A stretch of DNA of 64,000 nucleotides, from NCBI GenBank assembly GCA_947044365.1, contig OX345637.1, positions 8,390,343 to 8,454,342 of the forward strand, written 5' to 3'. Origin of the DNA: Petrosia ficiformis (lineage: Eukaryota; Porifera; Demospongiae; Haplosclerida; Petrosiidae). Shown one piece after another: positions 48,401 to 57,230 of this stretch (positions are counted from its first letter, which is position 1; each line of letters begins with the position of its first letter). The position numbers and the translations under genes were made by a program. The notes beneath the pieces were generated by a model, which ran no database searches, was not told where the DNA came from, and was given only the letters and a program-made list of their open reading frames with translations.

Positions 48401-48622
48401 ACCGCACAAGAATCCTCCATCAATTACATTCTAGTAGGAGGAGTTGTTGGTGTGTGTGTAGTACTGGTACTTGTATTATCAGTTTCTTTCATCATTTGCT
48501 TCAAATGTTGGAATATGAAACAAAAGTATCGTGTTAAAGATGATTCGAAACATGGGTATCCTCAAAGTGGAAGTGAGGGAGAAATTTTGAAGAAAGAGTT
48601 TGAGATGGAGCAGATACAGTGA
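19168..48622 (+). CDS. SRCR-R: giant type I receptor, 22 SRCR + IPT-like + AMOP + VWD + 2 EGF + TM
   Basis: I traced 56 exons with GT-AG borders whose lengths sum to 9,975 nt (3,324 residues and a stop) in one frame. From exon 1 to exon 46 every junction is phase 1; each SRCR domain uses two exons joined within ...YG|GA.... The C-terminal order resembles vertebrate MUC4 and SUSD2 (AMOP-VWD, EGF, membrane helix), with an SRCR array in place of their usual N-terminus. Multi-SRCR proteins bind ligands at the cell surface, and SRCR proteins are known in sponge cell aggregation. I infer a large adhesion or recognition receptor. Exon 27 and 29 borders may be off by one base. The frame is open across all 56 exons, so the gene looks functional. 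Confidence 0.88.
19274..20882. other. SRCR-R intron 1
   Basis: A 1.6-kb intron with the second copy of the direct repeat (19951-20322). On the minus strand 19551-20130 holds decayed coding-like sequence ([20 protein letters not shown] and upstream), which I cannot assign to a family. The 3' end matches the window's left edge. Confidence 0.6.
19951..20322. repeat. Direct repeat, copy 2
   Basis: Same orientation and content as 17728-18092. It carries an extra GATATCAAAGATC segment and has CGTAGGAGGGCTTTAACTAAC in place of the slightly different copy-1 sequence. Confidence 0.8.
20883..27157 (+). CDS. SRCR-R exons 2-11: SRCR domains 1-5
   Basis: Exons: 20883-21053/22850-23011, 23407-23586/23648-23815, 23914-24075/24314-24472, 25325-25507/25771-25932, 26389-26547/26996-27157. 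Each pair gives C..G.VRL...GRV.VC.N..WG.VC.....[13 protein letters not shown], then ...L.C.G.E...W.C........C...DDA.V.C. Eight cysteines are present in each domain I counted. Domain 3 has lost the usual D.W after WSKVC. Domain 5 has an unusual end without the DDA motif ([13 protein letters not shown]). Confidence 0.88.
21054..22849. other. SRCR-R intron 2
   Basis: A 1.8-kb intron with AGTT-type low complexity at 21090-21230, a small inverted-repeat element at 21790-21930 and a TA-flanked MITE at 22085-22652. No exon is seen. Confidence 0.65.
22085..22652. mobile_element. TA-flanked TIR element in SRCR-R intron 2
   Basis: TACAGTGGAACCCC at the left and GGGGTTCCACTGTA at the right are exact inverted repeats with TA ends, the pattern of mariner-like MITEs. 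GTTATATAGGGGTGGCC-type motifs recur inside. No transposase frame is seen. Confidence 0.8.
24086..24118. repeat. (TG)n microsatellite after SRCR-R exon 6
   Basis: An uninterrupted TG run starts 11 bases past the donor GTAAC and then degenerates to about 24145. Variation here lies close to the splice site. Confidence 0.9.
24473..25324. other. SRCR-R intron 7
   Basis: 850 bp with part of a CTGTAAAAACAATGTT foldback-family element near 24554-24610. It also holds a stretch (about 24900-25160) similar to introns of the ANKS3 copies (55850-55990, 52130-52350). No exon is seen. Confidence 0.55.
25933..26995. other. SRCR-R introns 9 and 10 around exon 10
   Basis: Intron 9 (25933-26388) and intron 10 (26548-26995) flank exon 10. 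A short unassigned frame at 26606-26848 ([19 protein letters not shown]) is probably a transposon scrap. Confidence 0.5.
27492..32194 (+). CDS. SRCR-R exons 12-22: SRCR domains 6-10 and first half of 11
   Basis: Exons: 27492-27671/27790-27954, 28520-28681/29579-29743, 29849-30025/30089-30241, 30328-30492/30673-30846, 31085-31264/31639-31803, and 32030-32194. All are multiples of three with phase-1 borders. Domain 10 is the most diverged: [18 protein letters not shown] in its first half lacks the D.W motif. Domain 8's first half contains [18 protein letters not shown]. Confidence 0.87.
27955..28519. other. SRCR-R intron 13
   Basis: 565 bp of AT-rich intron. A 75-residue frame at 27995-28222 has no recognisable feature, and I regard it as chance. 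Confidence 0.5.
28736..29347. mobile_element. Foldback element in SRCR-R intron 14
   Basis: TTGTTATTTTAACAGACCAG at 28738 is inverted at the right end (CTGGTCTGTTAAAATAAC), giving arms of about 40 bp. Inside are three direct repeats sharing GAAACAAATTGTTTCTT and TATGGTAGTA. No transposase is seen. Confidence 0.75.
32319..36533 (+). CDS. SRCR-R exons 23-35: rest of SRCR 11 and domains 12-17
   Basis: Exons: 32319-32483; 32540-32728/32828-32986; 33108-33269/33328-33491; 33889-34068/34233-34400; 34530-34691/34761-34922; 35060-35236/35929-36093; 36161-36319/36369-36533. Domain 13 has [20 protein letters not shown], where the otherwise conserved Trp residues are replaced by Leu and Phe. Domain 14 has [11 protein letters not shown]. 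The intron after exon 35 carries a retrotransposon. Confidence 0.87.
33492..33888. repeat. SRCR-R intron 27, AACTA-rich
   Basis: Repeated AACTATAACTAAA and TTTTAGTTA motifs fill about 33540-33800. A related block lies at 61750-61890 in ANKS3-R. It is probably a decayed element. Confidence 0.6.
35295..35743. mobile_element. MITE family A, copy 2, in SRCR-R intron 32
   Basis: CATCCCTATGATTGCTTT at the left and AACAATCATAGGGATG at the right. It is inverted relative to 13868-14297, with the GGCGCGTAAAAGAACGCGCG core at about 35468-35489. Confidence 0.85.
36932..37543 (-). pseudogene. Cys/His knuckle and endonuclease-like C-terminal ORF
   Basis: It contains [18 protein letters not shown], a C-C-H-C knuckle, then [20 protein letters not shown], where PD followed by a later D fits the PD-(D/E)xK layout of restriction-like endonucleases. 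After AAEKRKC the frame shifts. The continuation ([20 protein letters not shown] to [13 protein letters not shown]) lies in 36787-37050. Confidence 0.75.
37527..39341 (-). pseudogene. Reverse transcriptase ORF of the retrotransposon
   Basis: 604 residues. RT motifs in order: [18 protein letters not shown], motif [14 protein letters not shown], motif [16 protein letters not shown], motif [11 protein letters not shown] (catalytic YLDD), motif [13 protein letters not shown] and motif E FLGSPIG. The catalytic Asp residues are intact. The frame stays open upstream of the first Met ([18 protein letters not shown]), so the real start was further upstream and a frameshift separates it from the Cys-rich segment. 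The 3' end runs into a frame break near 37530. Confidence 0.9.
39395..39685 (-). pseudogene. N-terminal Cys/His segment of the retrotransposon
   Basis: [20 protein letters not shown] followed by [14 protein letters not shown] is a CxxC...H...C zinc-binding-like module, then an Asn run from a microsatellite. It ends MSNY stop just before the RT frame begins, in another frame. Confidence 0.6.
39781..39925. repeat. 145-bp direct copy of SRCR-R exon 37 end and intron
   Basis: It matches 40386-40530 with only a few differences (first base, and GATACTAAG versus GATGCTAAG). It starts with TGCATTGTGAAG, the last coding bases of exon 37, plus a donor GTAAGCC. It lies just upstream of exon 36, next to the 5' end of the retrotransposon. 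Confidence 0.9.
39972..42168 (+). CDS. SRCR-R exons 36-41: SRCR domains 18-20 (block duplicated in SRCR-L)
   Basis: Exons: 39972-40151/40228-40395, 40564-40725/40785-40955, 41025-41204/42004-42168. These three domains and their introns match SRCR-L exons 8-13 far better than they match any other domain in this gene. All eight cysteines per domain are kept here. Confidence 0.9.
41205..42003. other. SRCR-R intron 40
   Basis: It holds a small inverted-repeat element (41270-41430) and a foldback (41449-41931). The left arm has a related but shorter intron at 681-1327. Confidence 0.65.
41449..41931. repeat. Foldback with GATTAC/TAATCG interior
   Basis: GCTTGGGGCCGATTACGAT at the left pairs with GTAATCGGCCCCAA at the right. 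The interior is largely degenerate TAATCGTAATCATAATCG hexamer-like repeat around a short non-repetitive core. Confidence 0.75.
42283..43333 (+). CDS. SRCR-R exons 42-45: SRCR domains 21-22
   Basis: Exons: 42283-42438/42499-42660 and 42800-42979/43169-43333. Domain 21 has [20 protein letters not shown], and domain 22 has [20 protein letters not shown]. Domain 22's second half resembles domain 20's ([24 protein letters not shown] versus NVYGITHC), suggesting a local duplication. Confidence 0.88.
43432..43689 (+). CDS. SRCR-R exon 46: IPT/TIG-like domain
   Basis: 86 codons: [20 protein letters not shown], then [22 protein letters not shown], and [10 protein letters not shown]...ASFRYS. The pattern (start Pxx G, TGPxF, CxF, C.C.AP, FxYS) matches immunoglobulin-like IPT/TIG folds that precede AMOP in mucin-4-like proteins. 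A divergent member is also possible. Confidence 0.65.
43987..44731 (+). CDS. SRCR-R exons 47-48: linker and start of AMOP
   Basis: Exon 47 (43987-44150, ends phase 0) and exon 48 (44235-44731, ends phase 2). The linker has [10 protein letters not shown] and an acidic, then lysine-rich segment ([18 protein letters not shown]) likely to be helical. AMOP begins at [10 protein letters not shown] with LPPCPCKKK, then [10 protein letters not shown]. Confidence 0.75.
45052..45357 (+). CDS. SRCR-R exons 49-50: rest of AMOP domain
   Basis: Exons 45052-45164 and 45232-45357. [17 protein letters not shown], then [20 protein letters not shown] and [20 protein letters not shown]. The CCYD, CC and RPxxxC..Y.PP signatures are diagnostic of AMOP (adhesion-associated domain in MUC4 and other proteins), directly preceding VWD as in that family. 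Confidence 0.85.
45469..46527 (+). CDS. SRCR-R exons 51-53: VWD domain with GDPH
   Basis: Exons 45469-46035, 46164-46300 and 46407-46527. It opens [20 protein letters not shown] with [10 protein letters not shown], includes [40 protein letters not shown], then [17 protein letters not shown] and a Cys pair [17 protein letters not shown]. The order matches the VWD region of MUC4/SUSD2-type proteins. GDPH is the autoproteolysis motif of gel-forming mucins and RGM proteins. Confidence 0.88.
46528..47323. other. SRCR-R intron 53
   Basis: 796 bp with a long hairpin at 46751-46866. No exon is seen. Confidence 0.6.
46751..46866. repeat. Long hairpin in SRCR-R intron 53
   Basis: TTATCGCACAGATACCAGGA at the left pairs with TCCCAGGTATCTGTGTGATAA at the right, with AATATT and GTTGGATACAGC also inverted inside. 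It is probably a small foldback element. Confidence 0.8.
47324..47651 (+). CDS. SRCR-R exons 54-55: two EGF-like domains
   Basis: Exon 47324-47419 encodes [16 protein letters not shown] with [11 protein letters not shown]. Exon 47538-47651 encodes [19 protein letters not shown] then [12 protein letters not shown]. Each has six cysteines in EGF spacing. Both exons are phase 1-1, typical of EGF modules. Confidence 0.9.
48333..48622 (+). CDS. SRCR-R exon 56: Ser/Thr stalk, membrane helix, cytoplasmic tail
   Basis: A Thr-rich stalk ([19 protein letters not shown]), then a hydrophobic helix ([20 protein letters not shown] plus FIICF) and a basic stop-transfer [12 protein letters not shown]. The tail ends EFEMEQIQ. 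I see no ITAM, PDZ-ligand or NPxY motif. A close paralogue of the last 50 residues is at 7252-7412. Confidence 0.92.
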
Positions 48623-50113
48623 CCTTAAATTTTTACATTAACGTGCATATTTTTAAACTAAATACATTTTTTCATTTTTTTAATGTAATAATTATTTTTG
48701 TAAGTTTGAATGAATTAAGGATAATCTTCCAGTTATTCATAATTCATAAATATACAATAAGTATACCTATATATAGTAAATTCTCCTTTTGATAAAGTAC
48801 TGTGGTAGAATAAATAAAAATACATGTGTTTTGCAAGTGTGACAAACGTAATTTTTGGAAAATAATAATAATTTTTATTTTATTTTATTTTGTGTATAAT
48901 TATTGTTATACATTGATTTTATAAAAAATAAAAATAAATTATTTTATACAAATGGTTAGGAATGCAACTAATTTGTAAGGCTTAGACGTCAAAAATGCTC
49001 GAGACCAGCAGTGTCAATTTATTATACTTGTTAAAGATTCCGGTATCATCTTTATATATATACTGTTTATCTGCTGTATACAACAGTTATTGCTGTTAGT
49101 TGCAGTTTACATTGGTCTGTAGCTCGATCGCGTGTTCTTTTACGCGCCACGCACATTATATTAATTGCCGAGCCCCCCTCAATTAATTCATCAAGAAGAG
49201 AGAGACTGGTAAATCACTGCAAATGCATGCATGTGTGACACATCATTTTGTTGTGAGGAAAGTGCTGTTCATGATCAATAGAATATCATTCACTCAGTTC
49301 CTTTATCACGGGTTCCTGTTATTAGACAAGTGACACACACTCTACTGCACCAGACGGTTAGCTCAACAATTAAACTACATAGATGTGGCTGAGACGAGCT
49401 GCATAAAATTCTAGATGGTGTGACTGTCGCCATGATTGGTGCCTCATAAGCTAGCTGATTAGATAGCTAATACATGTATAGCGAAACTGTGATTACATCA
49501 ATCACACTTCTTTCCTGTCTGTTCACTAATTTGTCAGTGACTGATATATATTACAAGCTTGTAACTATTGTTATAATGCGTGCACTGAGCCTATAAACCA
49601 GTTATAGAATGTACACACACTGTCACACAGTTTATTTGGTGAAATATAATCTTGCATACTTGGACATAGGGTTTCTATTTCAGTAATAGACTGCACACAC
49701 ATTTAATAGTATCATTGGCAAAATTAGAATTGTTGTACATCAGATGTTAAACATCAATAAAATTCTGAAAACACATCATATATATATAAATAAAATATTT
49801 TGTTAATAATGATTTTTGGCCAGTTCTGCATGCAATTTCACTAGTAACAAAAACCACAGCCATCCATTATTTAGCATACAATTGCAAGTTGACTGCTTAG
49901 AATATATGATGTGATACAATGACTGTTACATGAAGAAGCGCCCTGATTTTCACGTCATTTTAATAACATTACAATACCATATCGAGCTAAGGATTCGTAA
50001 GGAACACACTTACGGTGAAACGCCCACACATTCACGATCGATTGACTCCTCCCACTACGTAACCACGCCCACATAGGTTATTCAGATCTCAGCTAGCTTA
50101 TTGCTATCATGCT
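48623..50113. other. SRCR-R 3'UTR and spacer to ANKS3-R
   Basis: AATAAA occurs at 48809-48814 with further copies near 48930. A fragment of MITE family A (GTGTTCTTTTACGCGCCACG) is at 49118-49185. From about 49790 the sequence matches the ANKS3-L upstream region and is the likely promoter. Confidence 0.65.
48809..48820 (+). terminator. Polyadenylation signal of SRCR-R
   Basis: Overlapping AATAAA motifs (GAATAAATAAAAATAC) lie 187 bases past the stop. The position is conserved in the duplicated tail fragment near 7095. Confidence 0.6.
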
Positions 50114-53100
50114 ATGGCGGATCCAATTGGAGAAGGAAATACTGTCACTAATGTTACTACTACTACCAGTACCGTGGGACAATCAACTGTTGATGGTAAC
50201 TCATGGATGGAACAGACACAGTACATAGCAAGGTAACACTGATGCACTGTATGATTTATATTATTATCATTAATTTTGTGTATATATATATATATACTGA
50301 GACAATAGAGTAATAATATAATGTATAACTGTTTATTGTAAATACGATGAATATGTAATTAATATCACATCCATAAAGAAATTACACTCACTTGGCTTGG
50401 TATGAAACACTGAAGAATGTTACATTATGCAAATCTGAAATTTCATGGTTGTGATTGTGTGAATGTAGTAGGATCTATTTGGAATGTGTGTATAATTGTC
50501 ATTCACTTTATTTAATACAAGGTATTGGTCTTGGAGCCTCAGAAGCAACACCTATAATTGTGAAAATAAATTTATAATTTTATATTTAAAAATACTGCAT
50601 ACTACGTACCTATTCACAGTGCCTATCTATCCACAGTGCCTATCTATCTATCTATCTATCTATGTAATTATGTAGTTAGTTAATCTATACTATAGATGAT
50701 ACTACATACCTATTCACAGTGCCTATCTATCCACAGTGCCTATCTATCTATCTCTCTATGTAATTATGTAGTTAGTTAATCTATACTATAGATGATACTA
50801 CATACCTATTCACAGTGCCTATCTATCCACAGTGCCTATCTATCTATCTCTCTATGTAATTATGTAGTTAGTTAATCTATACTATAGATGATACTACATA
50901 CCTATTCACAGTGCCTATCTATCCACAGTGCCTATCTATCTATCTATCTATGTAATTATGTAGTTAGTTAGTCTATACTGTAGATTAAGAAATCTTCAGG
51001 AAAAAACAAATAAATGTTTCCATGATGGTATTAGTAAAGCAGAGATAATAAAATTCCAAGGAAATGAATTTTCTTGAATGGAAGCAGCTGCGAAATTTAT
51101 TTAACAGCAAAAATTTCTTAACCTATAGTATCTCTGATACTTGTTACTATGTTCATAGATAAGTTTGTACATATTAGTATTGTGACTCATTCTCTTGTGT
51201 AATCATCCTACAGACTTACATGATATAGGTTGACTTTCAAATGAAAAATGTTAATTGTGCTTCCTGTAATCTAATAATTATCATGTATTGTATTACATGT
51301 ACATGTATAGTAGTAGGGAACAGTACTGTCTCACAATACAGCACAGTATAGTATACTAGTACACACATACTGCAATTCAAGCTCCAGTAGTGTACATTAT
51401 ACTGTAGTGTACTTTAGTGCACTGTACTGTACTGTACTGTACTGTACTGTACACTAATGCTACTAATACTATGTTGTATTACATGTACATATATAGTAGT
51501 AGCGTACAATCAAATAGTAACAGTAATACTGTCTCACAATACAGCACAGTATAGTATACTAGTACACACATACTGCAATTCAAGCTCCAGTAGTGTACAT
51601 TATACTGTAGTGTACTGTACTGTACTGTACTGTACTGTGCTGTACTGTACTGTACTATACTGTACTGTACTGTACTGTACTGTACTGTACACTAATGCTA
51701 CTAATGCTATGTTGTATTACATATACATGTATAGTAGTAGTGGACAATCAAATAGTAACAGTAATACTGTCTCAGTGTCTCACAATACAGCACAGTATAG
51801 TATACTAGTACACACATACTGCAATTCAAGCTCCAGTAGTGTACTGTACTGTACTGTACTGTACTGTACTGTACTGTATACTAATGCTACTAATGCTATG
51901 TTGTATTACATGTACATGTATGGTAGTAGTGTACAATCAAACAGTAACAGTAGTACTGTCTCACAATACAGCACAGTATAGTATACTAGTACACACATAC
52001 TGCAACTCAAGCTCCAGTAATGTATAGGACCATTTGCTGATCCTAGGTACATGTAATTAGCGAGAATACAGGTATTTAGATGCACATTTTAAACAACTCC
52101 TTGAAAAGTAGCAAATGTGATGAATCTAAAAACTATTCACATTCACCATGACATCAGCAAAATATTTATAACTTTAGTTTGGAAGGACCAACAATTGTTT
52201 TACCTGGATATAATTATCCTTCCTGTTATTTTTGTGTATATCATGTTTCAATCAATTGCTTCAGTATTGAGTATAATAATAAATTATATTAATCTTATGA
52301 TATTAACTATACACTATATTACATAATTATAAAGTCATCACCATAGTGAATGTGAACACACATTGTATCTACATGTGAATTTATTGTAATCACTATGTAT
52401 GCAGTTTGTTTAGTCTGTTATGATAATCCAATATTGGTTTACTCATATCACACATCAAAGACATTTTTGGCTGTTATGTAATACTTACCTAGCAACGATA
52501 TAATGTTTGAAGACCAAATACTGAAATTACCCACTGGTTACAGCTGGTAATTACACATCAAATATGGTATGTTGCTAGGAAACCTTTGTACTACTAGTAA
52601 TAATTGAAAAGCATTGGCAGGAGATTGGTGTTGTATTTTTACAGAAATATTGAATGCTGTATACATATTAAGGGTGGAGGATTGCATCAATGGTGCAGGT
52701 ACATGATGTTTAGTCAGCAATGTTCATACATTGTTGTATAACTGTATTACAACATAAATTTAAAATGAAATGGTTGGGGGCACATTGTATCCACCCCCCT
52801 CTCCCCTTGGGAGAAACTGTGTCTTTTACATGAATACATGCACAGTAATTATTTATAATAAATTAATTCACATGCTATATATAAATTTGAGGTCATTGAG
52901 ATACTTTAGTTTGTGTGTTATTTACATACATTTTATTATTAGTATCCATGGTGATCTTATAAAACAAACAACTATTAAAATTGTTTTAATAAATATGCTT
53001 TGATTCAGTCAGTAATGTTGTCATAGTAACTATCATGTAGTTTAGAATATTTGGTTGAGTTATAGTTCTTCTCTAATTAAAATAATCATTACAGTTATGT

Positions 53101-56100
53101 ATATCAGTCTTGCACACATACTAGCTAGGTTTTGGTTGTTCTTTAAGTCCACCATACACTAGGCAACATTGTTGCTTGTAACAGTGATTTCTTGTGAGCA
53201 TAGCTCAACAATGTTGCCAAGTGTTACATGAAAGATCAAAGGAAGAAAGTAACTGTTACAAGCAACAATGTTGTGTAGTGTATGGTGAGCTTCAGATACT
53301 AGATACAGGCAACTAAAATTGCCTGTACCAATACCTGTGTTCACTCATTTTTCTAGTATACATTCATCTCCATGATAATACATCACTCATTTTTAGCACT
53401 GTCCGTTGGAAAATAAAACTCAAACTACTACAAAAGATGGAAATAGCTTAGCAAATGTGATTCTGTGTGCCTACAGCAAAATAGTAATGTAAAATTTAAA
53501 TCCTTGGTTTGTAAAGTATATGTATCTTTCCTATACCTATATTTACCTATATCTTGGGTATAAGCACCTATAGTCCTATACATGTACCCATACCAGTATA
53601 GGTACAACACTAATGTACATGTTGCATTATTTCCTCCCTGTACCCAGTCCTCAATCCTTCAGTTAGAATTCTATAGTTAACTACAATACACTTACATCTA
53701 CATTGTATCATGTACAATTTATATACAGTACACCCGACACACCTCCCCTCATTAGTGCTGCTGGTATAATAAGAATTCTGGCTAGTGCTTCATTTAAGCT
53801 CACGAAATAATTAGAACATATATGGTACTATACTACATACTATAATAGAAAAACCCTACCCCTATGATAAGAGCCCTACCCCTAACGATAGAAGTATACT
53901 AACTAAATATAGTATCATATATACTCTAATTATATTTCGTGAGCTTAAATGAAGCATCAACCAGAATTCTTGTATTGTTAAAAAAAATTTTTTTTTTGGA
54001 AATAAAAGTAGTTTTAAATTAATTTGGGAACATACTCATGTACTTAAATCTTGTATTGTTATAATCGAGCAATCTATGTGGCAATGATTGTTATTGTATC
54101 TCATTCTCTTCAGAGCTATATATGAGGATCCAACAATTGAACCAACTCCTCTTGATCTTCACTCAGCATGTGCTATTGGTTATTATGAGTTTGTACAGGA
54201 TGCTATTAACAAGAATGAAGAACTAAGCAACCACAACAAAGGTACACAAAATACATGCAATCTAGGAATTAAACCAAGAATCCTCTAATTCCTGGTCATT
54301 TGATTTGGGCAGATGACCAAGGATAGAATTTCAATATCATCTGTGGTTTACATTTTCCTGTTTGCACCGTAAAATTATAATTTGAGTGAACCTGTATAAT
54401 AATATTATAATTTGAATGTACATGTACATGTATAATAATATACATGTACATGTATAATCATAGTGTTTATTATTTCATTGTTGATTTAGAAGAGGAACCC
54501 AGTTTCAGGCATTGAATTTCATATGTGTATGTGTATGTATATGTATATGTACTTGAAAGAGAAATGATCCACTTTTCTAAAGTTTCCAAGCCTTAGAATT
54601 ACACTATATATGACTATACTTGTACATGTATATTATATATCAGGATTAAGTAGAGTAGATGAAATAGTAATAGATATAACTGGTCTATGAAATACTAGTA
54701 TGTGTAACCAGTCAATGAAATTCCACCAGTTGATGAAATACATATAGCAGTAGATGTAACCAGTTGATGAAATACATGTAACAGTAGATGTAACCAGTTG
54801 ATGAAATACATGTAGCAGTAGATGTAACCAGTCAATGAAATACGTGTAGCAGTAGATGTAACCAGTTGATGAAATACATGTAGCAGTAGATGTAACCAGT
54901 TGATGAAATACATGTAGCAGTAGATGTAACCAGTTGATGAAATACATGTAGCAGTAGATGTAACCAGTTGATGAAATACATGTAGCAGTAGATGTAACCA
55001 GTCAATGAAATACATGTAGCAGTAGATGTAACCAGTCAATGAAATACATGTAGCAGTAGATGTAACCAGTCAATGAAATACGTGTAGCAGTAGATGTAAC
55101 CAGTTGATAAATACATGTAGCAGTAGATGTAACCAGTTGATGAAATACATGTAGCAGTAGATGTAACCAGTTGATGAAATACATGTAGCAGTAGATGTAA
55201 CCAGTCAATGAAATACATGTAGCAGTAGATGTAACCAGTTGATGAAATACATGTAGCAGTAGATGTAACCAGTCAATGAAATACATGTAGGAGTAGATGT
55301 AACCAGTCAATGAAATACATGTAGCAGTAGATGTAACCAGTTGATGAAATACAGGTAGCAGTAGATGTAACCAGTCAATGAAATACATGTAGCAGTAGAT
55401 GTAACCAGTCAATGAAATACATGTAGCAGTAGATGTAACCAGTCAATGAAATACATGTAGCAGTAGATGTAACCAGTTGATGAAATACATGTAGCAGTAG
55501 ATGTAACTAGTTGATAAATACAGGTAGTCAAAACAAGAATAGACAGGATTAGACTAGTTTCAACCTTGTATGAAATGCTGATAAAGTTTTCTCTTTTCTT
55601 CAGGTGGATGGACACCATTGATGTATGCAGCGTCTGTTGGTCATGATACTTTAGTTAATCTTTTACTTGAAGCTCATGTTGATCCTAACAAATGCTCATT
55701 GAATGGACTTACACCTCTCATGGTTGCTTCTGGATGTGGAAATGAATCTGTTTGCTACTTCTTATTACAAGTGAGTCATAATGCATGTAATAATAAAGGT
55801 AACTCATGTTCACCATTGCCTCAGAAACAATGCTCAATCTTTTTATCATCACATTTTCGTATAATTATCCTTCCTATTCTTTTTTGTGTATGGCAAATTT
55901 CAATCCATTGCTTGATTATTGAGTTACAGTATGATCATGTATTAACCTTATGAGATTAAACTATACACTATAAAGCCATCAAATCCTAATTTTGAGGTCA
56001 CCGTGAATGTAAACAGAATTTATGTATGTACATGATAATTATTATATTTATTTATAGCATGAAAACAATTTTAGGATTGCATGTAGCTAGTTATCTTAGC

Positions 56101-57197
56101 AATTAACAACTTACACATGTACAACTACTCTGTATATTACTTTTACTCTAGCTATACTCATGTAGGCAGGGATGTGGAACATTGAGCCAACTGCTGGACA
56201 TTTTTACCTATTTTCACCATACTTGTCCTGCTCCCTTTGTAGTTTGTATACAATTCAGTTGCAATTTATCAGATATTCACTAGATTTATTGGACAATGTC
56301 CTGCATGGCTGGTTGTATCCACACCACTGGGTTGTTTGGTATAAATTTTGTTAATTTTTATTAAGGTAGTAACATACCATCCTGACCTTGTTTTGGGTGT
56401 TAACATCCCTACATGTTATATGCCTGTATCATGACGTTTTTAGTGGATACAATAGTATAATTAAAACTTATAAGATTATTTTTTGGGTTAAATCAAGAGT
56501 CTGGATTTGAGTGCCTTCATTGATATGAGTCATTTGAGCTATTGCTCTCTCTTTATCTCTATCTATCCTCGTCTCTTTGTGTTTCTACAGAATAAAGCAG
56601 ATATCAACCAGGTAGATAGTCAGGGACGTACTGCTCTATATTTTGCTACCAGACAGGGACACCATTTAACTGTCCAATTGTTACTTAAAGAAGGAGCTGA
56701 TATGGAAATAGGGTAATTGAACACTCTTTAGTTATAACTCTTACTTGTATTATGGCAAATATATTCAAACCAAACATTACCAGCACTTTCTCTTGAGGTG
56801 GTGATGGGCAATTGTACCTTCTTTCAATGATACCACACTTTCGAATTTAAACAACAGCCATGCAATCTGTCATTAAATATATACACAAGTTACATGTAGA
56901 ACCACTGGGGTACTTAGCCTTGTGAGCTAGGATTGGTAGGTTGAAGATCTTTGATCAAGGGTCTAAATGATTGGTTCTGTCTGTATGTAAGCATCTGACA
57001 AATGTTATAGTAGTACAGCAGTTTAAATCACTCTACTATAATGTAGTGTTTCTCAAATTGGAACTGCACTGTTAGACTTTGTCAGAAATCCTCTACATAA
57101 CAAATAAGTATTGTCGATCTGTCTGCCTGTCTGTCTGTCTATCTGGCTGTCTGTCTGGCTGTCTGTCTGTCTGTCTGGCTGTCTGGCTGTCTGTCTA

Positions 57198-57230
<33 letters not shown>

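Larger units (their letters stand above)
50233..54113. other. ANKS3-R intron 1
   Basis: 3.9 kb containing a 96-bp tandem repeat (50601-50985), CTGTA compound repeats (51296-52021), a shared foldback (53150-53287) and a right-arm-specific MITE (53774-53970). The whole intron is an inverted match to ANKS3-L intron 1. Confidence 0.7.

Noticed and set aside
51457..51981. 174-residue frame over CTGTA repeats
   Set aside because: Microsatellite artefact (YCTVLYCTVL), matched by an antisense frame on the left arm.
54700..55530. CRISPR-like regular repeats
   Set aside because: Units are contiguous with no spacers, in a eukaryotic intron.
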